Shown here piece by piece: positions 28,272 to 37,524 of a stretch of 64,000 nt of DNA (position 1 is its first letter; every line of letters starts with the position of its first letter). Origin of the DNA: Rhizobium herbae (GTDB taxonomy: Bacteria > Pseudomonadota > Alphaproteobacteria > Rhizobiales > Rhizobiaceae); the NCBI RefSeq assembly GCF_019511375.1, contig NZ_JAEUAO010000005.1, positions 1-64,000 of the forward strand. The letters are read 5' to 3'. The notes under the pieces are model-generated. The model was given only the letters and a program-made list of their open reading frames with translations. It made no database searches and had not been told where the DNA came from. Made by a program: the position numbers and the translations under genes.

Positions 28272-30053
28272 TTGGTCGAAGTCTTGCGAAACATCGATGT
28301 GGAAGACAGCGACGCGAGAACCGCGTCCGACCGAAAGTGGGCGCATCCCTTCACGCTGATACGCCGCATCTTCGGCAATGCGGTGTTTTCGAGCCTGACG
28401 CGCCGCATCCTGTTCTTCAATCTCGTCGCGCTCGTCGTCCTCGTCGGCGGCATCATGTACCTGAACCAGTTTCGCGAGGGCCTGATCGATGCGCGCGTCG
28501 AAAGCCTGCTGACGCAAGGCGAGATCATCGCAGGCGCCATCGCGGCTTCCGCTTCCGTCGATACCAACTCGATCACCATCGATCCGGAAAAGCTCTTGGA
28601 ACTGCAGGCAGGGCAGAGCATCACGCCGCTGCCGAGCGACGAGGACCTCGAGTTTCCGATCAATCAGGAGCGCGTCGCGCCCGTTCTCAGGCGGTTGATC
28701 TCGCCGACCCGCACCCGCGCCCGCCTGTTCGATGCCGATGCCGACCTGCTGCTGGATTCACGCCATCTCTATACCGGCGGACAGGTGCTGCGCTTCGACC
28801 TGCCGCCGATCGAACCGGAATCGGCGACGTGGTCCGAACGGCTGAACTCCTGGTTCAACCGTATTCTGCAGCCCGGCAACCTGCCGCTCTACAAGGAACC
28901 GCCAGGCGGCAACGGCTCCATCTATCCGGAGGTCATGAATGCGCTGACCGGCGTTCGCGGCGCCGTCGTGCGCGTCACCGAAAAGGGCGAGCTGATCGTC
29001 TCTGTCGCCGTTCCGGTGCAGCGGTTCCGCGCCGTGCTCGGCGTTCTTCTTCTGTCGACCCAGGCCGGCGATATCGACAAGATCGTTCATGCCGAGCGGC
29101 TGGCCATCATCCGCGTCTTCGGTGTCGCAGCCCTCGTCAACGTCATCCTCTCCCTGCTCCTGTCGAGCACGATCGCCAATCCGCTGCGGCGCCTCTCGGC
29201 TGCGGCCATTCGCGTGCGGCGGGGCGGCGCCAAGGAGCGCGAGGAAATCCCGGACTTTTCCTCCCGCCAGGACGAGATCGGGAACCTTTCGGTTGCCCTG
29301 CGCGAAATGACCACGGCGCTGTACGACCGCATCGCCGCGATCGAGAATTTCGCCGCCGATGTCAGCCATGAGCTGAAGAACCCGCTGACATCGCTGCGCA
29401 GTGCCGTCGAAACCCTGCCGCTTGCCCGCACCGACGATTCCAAGAAGCGGTTGATGGATGTGATCCAGCACGACGTGCGCCGCCTGGATCGCCTGATTAG
29501 CGACATCTCCGACGCGTCTCGGCTCGACGCCGAGCTTGCCCGCAGCGACGCCAAGGCCATTGACCTGGAGAAGCTGGTGGGCGATCTCGTCGATATTTCC
29601 CGGCAGATCCGCGGCGGGAAGAAACCCGTGCAGCTCAGTTTCGTCGTCGAGCGCAAGGACAATCCGAAGGCCCGCTTCGATGTCGCCGGCTACGAACTTC
29701 GCATCGGCCAGATCATCACCAATCTCATCGAAAACGCCCGCTCATTCGTGCCCGAGGAAGGTGGCCGTATCATCCTGCGCCTGACGCGAACCCGCAGCCG
29801 CTGCCTCATCTATGTCGAGGACAACGGCCCCGGCATCCAGGCGGAAGACATCGACCGGATCTTCGAACGTTTCTACACCGATCGGCCGGAAGGTGAGGAT
29901 TTCGGGCAGAATTCCGGCCTTGGACTGTCGATCTCGCGCCAGATCGCGGAAGCCCATGGCGGCACTCTGAAGGCCGAGAATATGACGAACGCAAGCGGCA
30001 AGGTCGTCGGAGCGCGCTTCATCCTGTCGCTACCGGTCGAGACCAACACATGA
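28272..30053 (+). CDS. chvG: Sensor histidine kinase ChvG
   Basis: A 593-residue membrane kinase, partner of ChvI. A first transmembrane helix (about 46-64), a large periplasmic domain that in the family is restrained by ExoR, a second helix (about 277-298), a HAMP region and the H-box DVSHELKNPLT (H366) are followed by N and G boxes (DNGPGIQ, GLGLSISRQ). The start is taken as TTG 28272, preceded by GGAG at 28260-28263; no in-frame ATG gives a sensible start nearby. Its stop overlaps the hprK start by ATGA. Confidence 0.96.
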   Translation: MVEVLRNIDVEDSDARTASDRKWAHPFTLIRRIFGNAVFSSLTRRILFFNLVALVVLVGGIMYLNQFREGLIDARVESLLTQGEIIAGAIAASASVDTNSITIDPEKLLELQAGQSITPLPSDEDLEFPINQERVAPVLRRLISPTRTRARLFDADADLLLDSRHLYTGGQVLRFDLPPIEPESATWSERLNSWFNRILQPGNLPLYKEPPGGNGSIYPEVMNALTGVRGAVVRVTEKGELIVSVAVPVQRFRAVLGVLLLSTQAGDIDKIVHAERLAIIRVFGVAALVNVILSLLLSSTIANPLRRLSAAAIRVRRGGAKEREEIPDFSSRQDEIGNLSVALREMTTALYDRIAAIENFAADVSHELKNPLTSLRSAVETLPLARTDDSKKRLMDVIQHDVRRLDRLISDISDASRLDAELARSDAKAIDLEKLVGDLVDISRQIRGGKKPVQLSFVVERKDNPKARFDVAGYELRIGQIITNLIENARSFVPEEGGRIILRLTRTRSRCLIYVEDNGPGIQAEDIDRIFERFYTDRPEGEDFGQNSGLGLSISRQIAEAHGGTLKAENMTNASGKVVGARFILSLPVETNT

Positions 30054-30517
30054 CGGAGGAGGCGGTCAATATTCACGCCACGGCCGCCGTTCTCGGGACC
30101 CGCGGTTTCCTGTTCGTCGGTCCCTCGGGCATGGGCAAGACGGCTCTTGCGCTTTCCTGTGTAGCGGCCGCACGAGCAAGCGGATTGTTTGGCGCGCTCA
30201 TATCGGACGATCAGGTGCTGATCGCCGCTAGAAATGGCAGGATTGTCGCCCGCAGACCCGCATCCATCGCCGGTCTGGCGGAGATTCGCGGCGCCGGCAT
30301 CGTGAGCATCGAGACCATACCCGCTGCCGTCATCGATTTCGCCATTCAGCCGGTCAAATCGCCGTTTGAACCGCGCCTGCCGCCCGAAAACGAGGTATTT
30401 GCCCTTCCCGCAGGCAATTTTTTGCCACTGCTGCGGCTTCCCTTTGGCGAGGGCTTGAATTCCTTCGAAATTTTGCGGCTTATTTTGCCTCGAAATGCCG
30501 GTTTTCAAGGGCAATGA
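30050..30517 (+). CDS. hprK: HPr kinase/phosphorylase, alphaproteobacterial short form
   Basis: A 155-residue HprK reduced to the C-terminal kinase domain, as usual in alphaproteobacteria; the N-terminal domain of Firmicutes HprK is missing. Walker A GPSGMGKT is at 24-31 and a conserved capping segment follows (LISDDQVL, then EIRGAGIVSI). It phosphorylates a Ser of HPr in the regulatory PTS. ATGA coupling to chvG links envelope sensing and PTS control in one transcript. The frame ends in GFQGQ, slightly beyond the family norm. Confidence 0.94.
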   Translation: MTEEAVNIHATAAVLGTRGFLFVGPSGMGKTALALSCVAAARASGLFGALISDDQVLIAARNGRIVARRPASIAGLAEIRGAGIVSIETIPAAVIDFAIQPVKSPFEPRLPPENEVFALPAGNFLPLLRLPFGEGLNSFEILRLILPRNAGFQGQ

Positions 30518-30662
30518 TGCCTTCAAAAGCAGCATTTCTGGATTTTTAACTTGCACTTCGCCTTTTCCTTGCCAAGATGGCCGCCCCGAAGGTGGACGAA
30601 ATTGCTGCATTGCGATATCTGGACCATCGACGATTAGCAGATGCAGTTGGAGCGGAGACACC

Positions 30663-31064
30663 ATGATCGGACTTGTGCTTGTCACACACGGCAAGCTGGC
30701 TGAAGAGTTTCGTCATGCGCTTGAGCATGTCGTTGGTCCGCAAAAGTCGATCGAGACGGTCTGCATCGGCCCCGAGGATGACATGGATCAACGCCGCCAG
30801 GATATCCTGGAAGCGGTCCTGTCGGCGGATGAGGGCAATGGCGTCATCATCCTGACGGACATGTTCGGCGGCACCCCGTCCAATCTGGCGATCTCGGTGA
30901 TGCAGAGCGGCACCGTCGAGGTCATCGCCGGCGTCAACCTGCCGATGCTGATCAAGCTCGCCGGCGTGCGCGGCGAAAGCGACATGGACAAGGCACTCGT
31001 CGAAGCATCCGAAGCAGGCAGGAAGTATATCAATGTCGCAAGCCGTGTCCTCAGTGGCAAATAG
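30663..31064 (+). CDS. manX: PTS EIIA component of the mannose family (regulatory)
   Basis: A 133-residue EIIA-Man-type protein with the phosphorylatable H9 in LVTHGKL. No EIIB, EIIC or EIID lies nearby, so it cannot transport sugar and works as a signalling protein in the regulatory PTS, accepting phosphate from HPr. ATG 30663 is preceded by GGAGCGGAG. It is separated from hprK by 145 bases and overlaps the ptsH start. Alternative name: ptsM/EIIA-Man. Confidence 0.93.
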   Translation: MIGLVLVTHGKLAEEFRHALEHVVGPQKSIETVCIGPEDDMDQRRQDILEAVLSADEGNGVIILTDMFGGTPSNLAISVMQSGTVEVIAGVNLPMLIKLAGVRGESDMDKALVEASEAGRKYINVASRVLSGK

Positions 31065-31350
31065 CGAAGTCGCCGCCGTGGCCCTTTCCCGCGAATTGCT
31101 GATCATCAATAAGCGAGGGCTGCACGCCCGCGCCTCGGCCAAGTTCGTCCAGACGGTGGAAGGCTACGACGCCGAGGTTCACGTGTCGAAAGACGGCATG
31201 ACCGTCGGCGGGACGTCGATCATGGGCCTGATGATGCTGGCCGCCAGCACCGGCTGTTCGATCTCCGTCGTCGCCAGCGGCCGCCAGGCCCAGGAAGCGC
31301 TCGACGCCCTCGACGCGCTGGTCGCCGACAAGTTCGGCGAAGAGATCTGA
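31033..31350 (+). CDS. ptsH: HPr phosphocarrier protein
   Basis: A 105-residue HPr, longer than the usual 85-90 because of an N-terminal extension of about 18 residues. The EI phosphorylation site is H31 (RGLHARAS), and the regulatory serine corresponds to S62 (GTSIMGLMML). It takes phosphate from EI (PtsP in rhizobia, not in this window) and is the substrate of HprK. The start overlaps the end of manX by 32 bases and has AGGAAG upstream. Confidence 0.93.
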   Translation: MSQAVSSVANSEVAAVALSRELLIINKRGLHARASAKFVQTVEGYDAEVHVSKDGMTVGGTSIMGLMMLAASTGCSISVVASGRQAQEALDALDALVADKFGEEI

Positions 31351-31411
31351 GCTTGCTCTTTTGTTCCGACGAGCCGGTTCCGCGTTCGATCGGAAATCCA
31401 CCCGCTCGTGA

Positions 31412-31441
31412 GACATAAAGATATAAAGACTTCTTTATGTC
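31412..31441 (+). promoter_or_regulatory. Inverted-repeat operator upstream of ahcY
   Basis: GACATAAAGA (31412-31421) and TCTTTATGTC (31432-31441) are exact inverted copies. Inside, ATAAAGA (31423-31429), CT, TCTTTAT form a tighter 16-base palindrome, so ATAAAGA occurs twice in tandem eight bases apart. It lies about 130 bases before the ahcY start, in a region with no other feature. ArsR-family SahR regulators control ahcY in many proteobacteria; assigning this site to SahR is inference. Confidence 0.5.
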
Positions 31442-31574
31442 CTGTTGCTCCCTTTCATGAATCCTGCTAGTTGAGAGCCAAACTTCGGGCCCTGTGCCGG
31501 AAGTGCGAATTTCAGCTGCCTGCCCGGATCATCGTCACTAGACCCGGTGCATGGCCTCAAGCCCGGAGAGCTTC

Positions 31575-32975
31575 ATGAGCACGACGAACGACTATCTGGT
31601 TGCGGATATCGGCCTTGCCGATTTCGGCCGCAAGGAAATCACCATTGCCGAGACCGAAATGCCGGGCCTTATCGCCTGCCGCGAGGAATTCGGCACAACG
31701 AAGCCGCTGAAGGGCGCGCGTATCACCGGTTCGCTGCACATGACCATCCAGACGGCCGTTCTGATCGAGACGCTGGTTGCGCTCGGCGCGGAAGTCCGCT
31801 GGGCATCCTGCAACATCTTCTCCACCCAGGACCATGCCGCCGCGGCGATCGCCGCCAGCGGCGTTCCGGTCTTTGCCGTCAAGGGCGAGACGCTCGAGGA
31901 ATACTGGACCTACACCGACCGGATCTTCCAGTGGGCCGATGGCGGCGTCTCCAACATGATCCTCGATGACGGCGGCGACGCCACCATGTATATCCTGCTC
32001 GGCGCCCGTGCCGAAGCCGGCGAAGACGTGCTGTCGAACCCGACCTCGGAAGAAGAGGAAATCCTCGTCGCTCAGATCAAGAAGCGGCTTGCCGCCTCCC
32101 CGGGCTGGTTCACCCGGCAGCGCGACGCGATCAAGGGCGTGACGGAAGAAACCACCACCGGCGTCAACCGTCTGTACCAGCTGCATGCCAAGGGCCTTTT
32201 GCCCTTCCCGGCAATCAACGTCAACGATTCGGTCACCAAGTCGAAATTCGACAACAAGTACGGCTGCAAGGAATCGCTGGTCGACGGCATCCGCCGCGGC
32301 ACCGACGTGATGATGGCCGGCAAGGTCGCCGTCGTCTGCGGTTATGGCGACGTCGGCAAGGGTTCGGCTGCCTCGCTGTCCGGCGCCGGTGCGCGCGTCA
32401 AGGTCACCGAAGTCGACCCGATCTGCGCTTTGCAGGCTGCCATGGACGGTTATGAAGTCGTGCAGCTCGAGGACGTCGTCTCGAGCGCCGACATCTTCAT
32501 CACCACGACCGGCAACAAGGACGTCATCCGCATGGACCACATGCGCGAGATGAAGGACATGGCGATCGTCGGCAATATCGGCCACTTCGACAACGAGATC
32601 CAGGTTTCCGCCCTGCGCAACCTGAAATGGACCAACATCAAGCCGCAGGTCGATCTGATCGAGTTCCCGAAGGGCAACCGCATGATTCTTCTGTCGGAAG
32701 GACGCCTGCTCAATCTCGGCAACGCCACCGGGCATCCGTCCTTCGTCATGTCGGCCTCGTTCACCAATCAGGTCCTGGCCCAGATCGAGCTCTTCACCAA
32801 GGGCGAGCAGTACGACAAGAAGGTCCACATCCTGCCCAAGCACCTCGACGAAAAGGTCGCCCGCCTGCACCTCGCCAAGCTCGGTGCCAAGCTGACGACA
32901 CTTTCCGAAGAACAGGCCAACTATATCGGTGTGAAGCCGCAAGGCCCGTTCAAGTCTGAACACTACCGCTATTAA
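31575..32975 (+). CDS. ahcY: Adenosylhomocysteinase
   Basis: A 466-residue NAD-dependent SAH hydrolase that splits S-adenosylhomocysteine into adenosine and homocysteine, so keeping methylation going. Signatures are [16 protein letters not shown], the NAD-binding [10 protein letters not shown] and the C-terminal [13 protein letters not shown], all intact. ATG 31575 has GGAGAG upstream and gives the normal N-terminus; the ATG at 31551 adds eight residues. A strong terminator follows. Confidence 0.97.
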   Translation: MSTTNDYLVADIGLADFGRKEITIAETEMPGLIACREEFGTTKPLKGARITGSLHMTIQTAVLIETLVALGAEVRWASCNIFSTQDHAAAAIAASGVPVFAVKGETLEEYWTYTDRIFQWADGGVSNMILDDGGDATMYILLGARAEAGEDVLSNPTSEEEEILVAQIKKRLAASPGWFTRQRDAIKGVTEETTTGVNRLYQLHAKGLLPFPAINVNDSVTKSKFDNKYGCKESLVDGIRRGTDVMMAGKVAVVCGYGDVGKGSAASLSGAGARVKVTEVDPICALQAAMDGYEVVQLEDVVSSADIFITTTGNKDVIRMDHMREMKDMAIVGNIGHFDNEIQVSALRNLKWTNIKPQVDLIEFPKGNRMILLSEGRLLNLGNATGHPSFVMSASFTNQVLAQIELFTKGEQYDKKVHILPKHLDEKVARLHLAKLGAKLTTLSEEQANYIGVKPQGPFKSEHYRY

Positions 32976-33005
32976 TCCTTACCCGGATCATCCACAATAT
33001 ATGGT

Positions 33006-33045
33006 GGCCGCGATCTTGACACGAGATCGCGGCCTCTTTTTTTGC
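33006..33045 (+). terminator. Rho-independent terminator of ahcY
   Basis: Eleven-base stem GGCCGCGATCT / AGATCGCGGCC (33006-33016 and 33024-33034) followed by a run of T to 33043, 30 bases after the ahcY stop. Confidence 0.92.
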
Positions 33046-33466
33046 CTCGCCCTTCCAGACGAATCGCCGAAAGCGTATGTTTTTGGGACAATGATTCGTA
33101 ATCAGCGTCGCGCAGGGATGTCTTGCCGTCAGCGGCAGGCAGCCCGAGACATGCCGGACTGCAATCGGAATTGAACGAGGTCCGTCCCTGACGGGATTTC
33201 GATTGAGCACGAGGTGGCGATTGGCAACCTTTACGACTGCGTAGTTCCTCAAAGCGGAATCGCTGCAGGGACAAATTATGCAGAAGATGGAACTGCTACA
33301 GCGACCTTTGCGCGTCTGAATGGGCTCGCTGCGCTGTAAGCGCCTTGGGCGCGCCTCGCCGAAAGGTCGGGGCACGCTTCAAGGTGTTGAAGACACATGA
33401 GATCGTCCGTGATTCGGGATTTTTCCGATCATGGCATCCTATGTGATGAAAACGGGGAAGCATGCC
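33046..33466. other. ahcY-divL intergenic region
   Basis: About 420 bases with no gene I can support. Frames here are short and poorly initiated. It must carry the divL promoter, and possibly an untranslated leader; no confident -35/-10 pair or CtrA site was seen. Confidence 0.4.
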
Positions 33467-35947
33467 ATGGAAACAGGTCCTTCGAAACGCGCTGGTGGCC
33501 GGATTCCGTCCCTGCTGCGCCGGTTCATGGCGAGTTCCGCGATTGCGGCCTGTGCCGGCCCCGCTCGCGCGGCAGCCGAAGGTGTCGCCACCACAAGCGT
33601 TTTCCATTCCTCCGAAGTCGTGACTTTCGCCGTCCTGATCGGGGTGATTTCGGCGGCGATGATTTCCGCCGTCTGGCTGATCCGCCAGCGCGGCAGTATC
33701 GAAACGGACAATCGCGAGCTGAACGCGGCATTGGCCGACGCCAATCACAAGATCTCGCGTTTTCAAGCGCTGATCACCGACAAGAACCGTCGCATCGTCG
33801 TCTGGGAGGGCCTGGCGAACAAGCCGGAATTCCTGGGACAGCTGCCTGTCGAAACGGGCGCACCGCAGGATGACCGCGATTTCCTCGCTTTCGGCCGCTG
33901 GATCAAGTCCCAGTCTGCCTCCGAGCTCGAGAAGGCCATCGAGCTTTTGCGCTCCAGCGCCCAGAGCTTCGACCTCATCGTTGAAACCGCCCGTGGCGAA
34001 ATCATCGAGACGCAGGGCCGCGTCTCCGGCGGCCGGGCTTTCGTCCGCTTCGTCGCTCTCAACAATCTGCGCGCCGAACTCGCCGAGATGAAACTCGAGC
34101 GGGATCGCCTGCACGGATCGCTGCTCAGCCTCCAGACGTTGCTCGATGCGATCGATCTGCCGGTCTGGCAGCGCGGCGCCGATGGTGCGCTCCTCTGGGT
34201 CAACGAAGCCTATGCGCATGCGGTCGAGTCCGCCAATCCGGGTGCCGCGGTGAAAGAAAACCGGGAGCTGCTGGCGACGGTAGCGCGCGAAAAGATCCGG
34301 GCGCTCAGCACCTACGATTCCGCTTATCGCGAAAAAGTCTCCACCGTGGTTCGGGGAAACCGGACTTTCTTCGAAGTCGTGGATGCCCGCAGCCCGGCCG
34401 GATCGGCCGGCATGGCGATCAATGTCTCGGATGTCGAGGCTGTGCGCGAGGAACTGAACCGGACGCTGAAAAGCCACGCCGAAACGCTCGATCATCTGGC
34501 CACGCCCGTGGCGATCTTCGATGGCAGCCAGCGCCTGCAATTCTACAACCAGGCCTTCCAAAGGCTCTGGGAGCTCGACATGGGCTTCCTGGAACGCAAG
34601 CCGGGCAATGGCGAGATTCTCGACCGGCTGCGCGCGGCAGCAAAGCTGCCCGAGCAATTGAACTGGAGGCAGTGGAAGGAAAATGCGCTCGCCGTCTATC
34701 AGGCAATCGACACGCAATCCGATCTCTGGCACCTGCCGAATGGCCAGACGCTGCGTGTTTTTGCAACGGCACGTCCGCAAGGAGGCGCGACCTGGGTGTT
34801 CGAGAACCTGACGGAAAAGGTCGATCTCGAAACCCGTTACAATACGCTGGTACAGGTCCAGGGCGAGACCATCGACCATCTGTCCGAAGGCGTCGCGGTG
34901 TTCGGGCCGGACGGGCGCATCAAACTGTCGAATCCCGCGTTCCGGGCGCTCTGGGGCGTCACGGAGGCCGAGGCCAAGCCAGGCACCCACATCCGGGCCA
35001 TCGAGCAGGTTTGTGCGCCGTCCTATGACCAGCCGGACGGCTGGAAACAGTTCTCGCACCTCATCACGAGTTTCGACGACGAGAGACCGTCCTGCCAGGG
35101 AATTCTCGAGCTGCGCACCGGTCTCATTCTGGATTTCGCCGTCATCCCGCTGCCGAATGCACAGACGATGCTCACCTTCGTCAACATCACCGACAGCGTA
35201 CGCGTCGAGCGGGCGCTGACCGAGAAGAACGACGCGCTGCAGATGGCCGACCATCTGAAGAACGACTTCGTCAAGCACGTGTCCTACGAGCTGCGCTCGC
35301 CGCTGACCAACATCATCGGTTTTGCCGATCTTTTGAAGACCCCCGCCTTCGGCACGCTGACGGAACGGCAGGCGGAATATGTCGATCATATCTCCACCTC
35401 GTCGTCGCTGCTTTTGACGATCGTCAACGATATTCTCGATCTCGCGACCGTCGACGCCGGCATCGTCGAGCTGGACCTGTCGGAAATCAACCTCACCGAC
35501 CTGCTCGACGAGGTTTCCCTTCAGATGGCCGATCGACTGCAGGAAAGCGCCGTGACGCTGCAGATCGATACGCCCGACATGCTTGGCCTGTTCGTCGCCG
35601 ACCACCAGCGGCTGAAGCAGATTCTCATCAAGCTCTTGACCAATGCCGCCAATTTCGCACCGGACGGCAGCACCGTCAGCCTGAGATGCCGTCGCGACGG
35701 CAGTGATTTCGTCTTCAGCGTAACCGACAACGGCCCCGGTATCCCGCAGGACATTCTCGATACCGTGTTCAACCGGTTCGAAAGCCATGGGACAGGCGGC
35801 GGCGCCGGGCTTGGCCTTTCCATCGTCGAAAGCTTCGTCAGCCTGCACCATGGTACGGTGTCGATCCGCAGCCACGAGGGCGAAGGAACGGAAGTGACCT
35901 GCCGTATTCCCTCCGGTGAGCTTCCGAAATTCGCAGCGGCGGAATGA
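33467..35947 (+). CDS. divL: DivL-like tyrosine-type histidine kinase homologue
   Basis: An 826-residue protein with an N-terminal signal-like/transmembrane region, a second helix (FAVLIGVISAAMISAVWLI), PAS-type domains (about 220-580) and a C-terminal kinase core. In the DHp domain the usual His is replaced by Tyr: HVSYELRSPLT, Y607. This substitution defines DivL, which in Caulobacter works with DivK and CckA to control CtrA activity and asymmetric division. N, G1 (DNGPGIP) and G2 (GAGLGLSIVE) boxes remain. ATG 33467 is favoured by GGGGAAG upstream; ATGs at 33431 and 33446 are also in frame. Confidence 0.9.
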   Translation: METGPSKRAGGRIPSLLRRFMASSAIAACAGPARAAAEGVATTSVFHSSEVVTFAVLIGVISAAMISAVWLIRQRGSIETDNRELNAALADANHKISRFQALITDKNRRIVVWEGLANKPEFLGQLPVETGAPQDDRDFLAFGRWIKSQSASELEKAIELLRSSAQSFDLIVETARGEIIETQGRVSGGRAFVRFVALNNLRAELAEMKLERDRLHGSLLSLQTLLDAIDLPVWQRGADGALLWVNEAYAHAVESANPGAAVKENRELLATVAREKIRALSTYDSAYREKVSTVVRGNRTFFEVVDARSPAGSAGMAINVSDVEAVREELNRTLKSHAETLDHLATPVAIFDGSQRLQFYNQAFQRLWELDMGFLERKPGNGEILDRLRAAAKLPEQLNWRQWKENALAVYQAIDTQSDLWHLPNGQTLRVFATARPQGGATWVFENLTEKVDLETRYNTLVQVQGETIDHLSEGVAVFGPDGRIKLSNPAFRALWGVTEAEAKPGTHIRAIEQVCAPSYDQPDGWKQFSHLITSFDDERPSCQGILELRTGLILDFAVIPLPNAQTMLTFVNITDSVRVERALTEKNDALQMADHLKNDFVKHVSYELRSPLTNIIGFADLLKTPAFGTLTERQAEYVDHISTSSSLLLTIVNDILDLATVDAGIVELDLSEINLTDLLDEVSLQMADRLQESAVTLQIDTPDMLGLFVADHQRLKQILIKLLTNAANFAPDGSTVSLRCRRDGSDFVFSVTDNGPGIPQDILDTVFNRFESHGTGGGAGLGLSIVESFVSLHHGTVSIRSHEGEGTEVTCRIPSGELPKFAAAE

Positions 35948-37437
35948 TGCAGGCGATCGAACTCCTCCTCAAAGACGAGGCCGCAACCATCCAACTCGGC
36001 GAAGACCTGGCGCTGGCCTTGAAGCCGGGCGACTGCCTGGCGCTCTCCGGCGACCTCGGTGCCGGCAAGTCGACGCTCGCCCGCGCCTTCCTGCGCGCCA
36101 TGGCTGACGACGAAGCGCTTGAAGTGCCGAGCCCGACCTTCACGCTGGTGCAAAGCTACGACCTGCGCATTCCGGTTTCGCATTTCGATCTCTACCGGCT
36201 GGCGGACGTGTCGGAGCTCGACGAGCTGGGTCTCGACGAAGCGCTGTCGGACGGCATCTGCCTGGTGGAGTGGCCTGAACACGCCCTGTCGGCACTGCCG
36301 AAGACGCGGCTTACGGCGACGTTTACCCACCTCGACGATGGTCGACGCGTCACCATCTCCGGCGATCCCGCAGCTTTGGCGCGGGTCACGCGCAGCCTGG
36401 CGATTCGTTCCTTTCTAGAAGACCGCGGATACCGCCATGCACGACGCCGGCATCTCAGCGGTGACGCTTCGGCACGCGCGTATGAACGAATTCTGGTCGA
36501 AGGCGAGCCAGCGACGATCCTGATGGATTCGGCCCGCCACAAGCCCGGCCCAATCCTGCAGGATGGCAAATACTACCAGCAGCTCGCCCATCTCGCCGAA
36601 GACGTCGTCCCCTTCGTCGCGATTGGCCGCGACATTCGCGACAAGGGATTTTGCGCGCCCGCGATTTACGAACACGATCTCGACGCCGGCATTCTCCTGA
36701 TCGAATATCTCGGCAGCGAGGGCATCATCGATGCCGATGGAGAGCCGATCGCTGAACGTTATCTGGAAAGCGTACGAATGCTTGCGCATCTGCATGCGCA
36801 GCCGGTGACCCGCGACATACCGCTGTCCGAGACCATCACGCATCGCGTCCCCGATTTCGATCGGGCGGCAATGACGATCGAAACCAGCCTGCTGATCGAC
36901 TGGTATCTGCCGTGGAAGCGCGGTGAAAAGGCCTCGGACGCCGAGCGTGCAGAATATTTCGGAATCTGGGATTCGCTGATCGATCTTCTCGCCACCTCGG
37001 AAAAGAGGCTGCTGCTGCGGGACTTCCACTCACCGAACATCATCTGGCGCGATAAGCGCGCCGGCTTCGACCGTGTCGGCATCATCGATTTCCAGGACGC
37101 AATGATCGGCCCCACGGCCTATGACGTGGCCTCGATAGCGCAGGACGCTAGGGTGACGATCACCCCCGATCTTTGCGAGCAGATGCTCTCGCTCTATTGC
37201 GCGCAACGTCATGCCCTGGGCGATTTCGACGAGGCGATGTTCCGGCGCGATTGGCATCTCATGTCGGCGCAACGCAACTGCAAGCTTGTCGGCATCTGGG
37301 TCCGGCTGATGCAGCGCGACGGCAAGCCATTCTATATGAAGCACATGCCGCGGACATTTTCCTATCTTCAGGTGGCGCTTGAACATCAAGCGCTCGCGCC
37401 GTTGCGCGAATGGTGCATAAAGGCAGGAATCCTTTAA
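35944..37437 (+). CDS. tsaE: TsaE-AmgK fusion: t6A complex ATPase and sugar kinase-like domain
   Basis: A 497-residue two-domain protein. Residues 1-150 are TsaE, the ATPase of the TsaBDE complex that makes N6-threonylcarbamoyladenosine at position 37 of tRNA (Walker A GDLGAGKST, 36-44; SPTFTL; FDLYRL). Residues 160-497 are an aminoglycoside-phosphotransferase-fold kinase (LLLRDFHSPNIIW and IIDFQDAMIGP) similar to AmgK, which phosphorylates MurNAc/GlcNAc at C1. The following murU gene completes the AmgK-MurU route to UDP-MurNAc, supporting that name for the second half. ATGA overlap links it to divL. Such fusions are usual in rhizobia. Confidence 0.93.
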   Translation: MMQAIELLLKDEAATIQLGEDLALALKPGDCLALSGDLGAGKSTLARAFLRAMADDEALEVPSPTFTLVQSYDLRIPVSHFDLYRLADVSELDELGLDEALSDGICLVEWPEHALSALPKTRLTATFTHLDDGRRVTISGDPAALARVTRSLAIRSFLEDRGYRHARRRHLSGDASARAYERILVEGEPATILMDSARHKPGPILQDGKYYQQLAHLAEDVVPFVAIGRDIRDKGFCAPAIYEHDLDAGILLIEYLGSEGIIDADGEPIAERYLESVRMLAHLHAQPVTRDIPLSETITHRVPDFDRAAMTIETSLLIDWYLPWKRGEKASDAERAEYFGIWDSLIDLLATSEKRLLLRDFHSPNIIWRDKRAGFDRVGIIDFQDAMIGPTAYDVASIAQDARVTITPDLCEQMLSLYCAQRHALGDFDEAMFRRDWHLMSAQRNCKLVGIWVRLMQRDGKPFYMKHMPRTFSYLQVALEHQALAPLREWCIKAGIL

Positions 37438-37524
37438 AGCGCGTCAAACTTGACGCGCAAAGGCCGCTATAACACTTTGAAAACCGAATCACCGGTCAGG
37501 AATTCAGTGGATCAAGTGCTGCCT

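Noticed and set aside
31351..31574. Possible SAH or SAM riboswitch upstream of ahcY
   Set aside because: I could not find the conserved core of any known SAH/SAM aptamer; the palindromes there fit a DNA operator better. A covariance-model scan would settle it.
31557..32963. Minus-strand frame of 468 codons opposite ahcY
   Set aside because: ahcY is certain on the other strand and the frame has no domain signature.
33296..35875. Minus-strand frame of 859 codons opposite divL
   Set aside because: Antisense shadow; divL has PAS and kinase motifs throughout.
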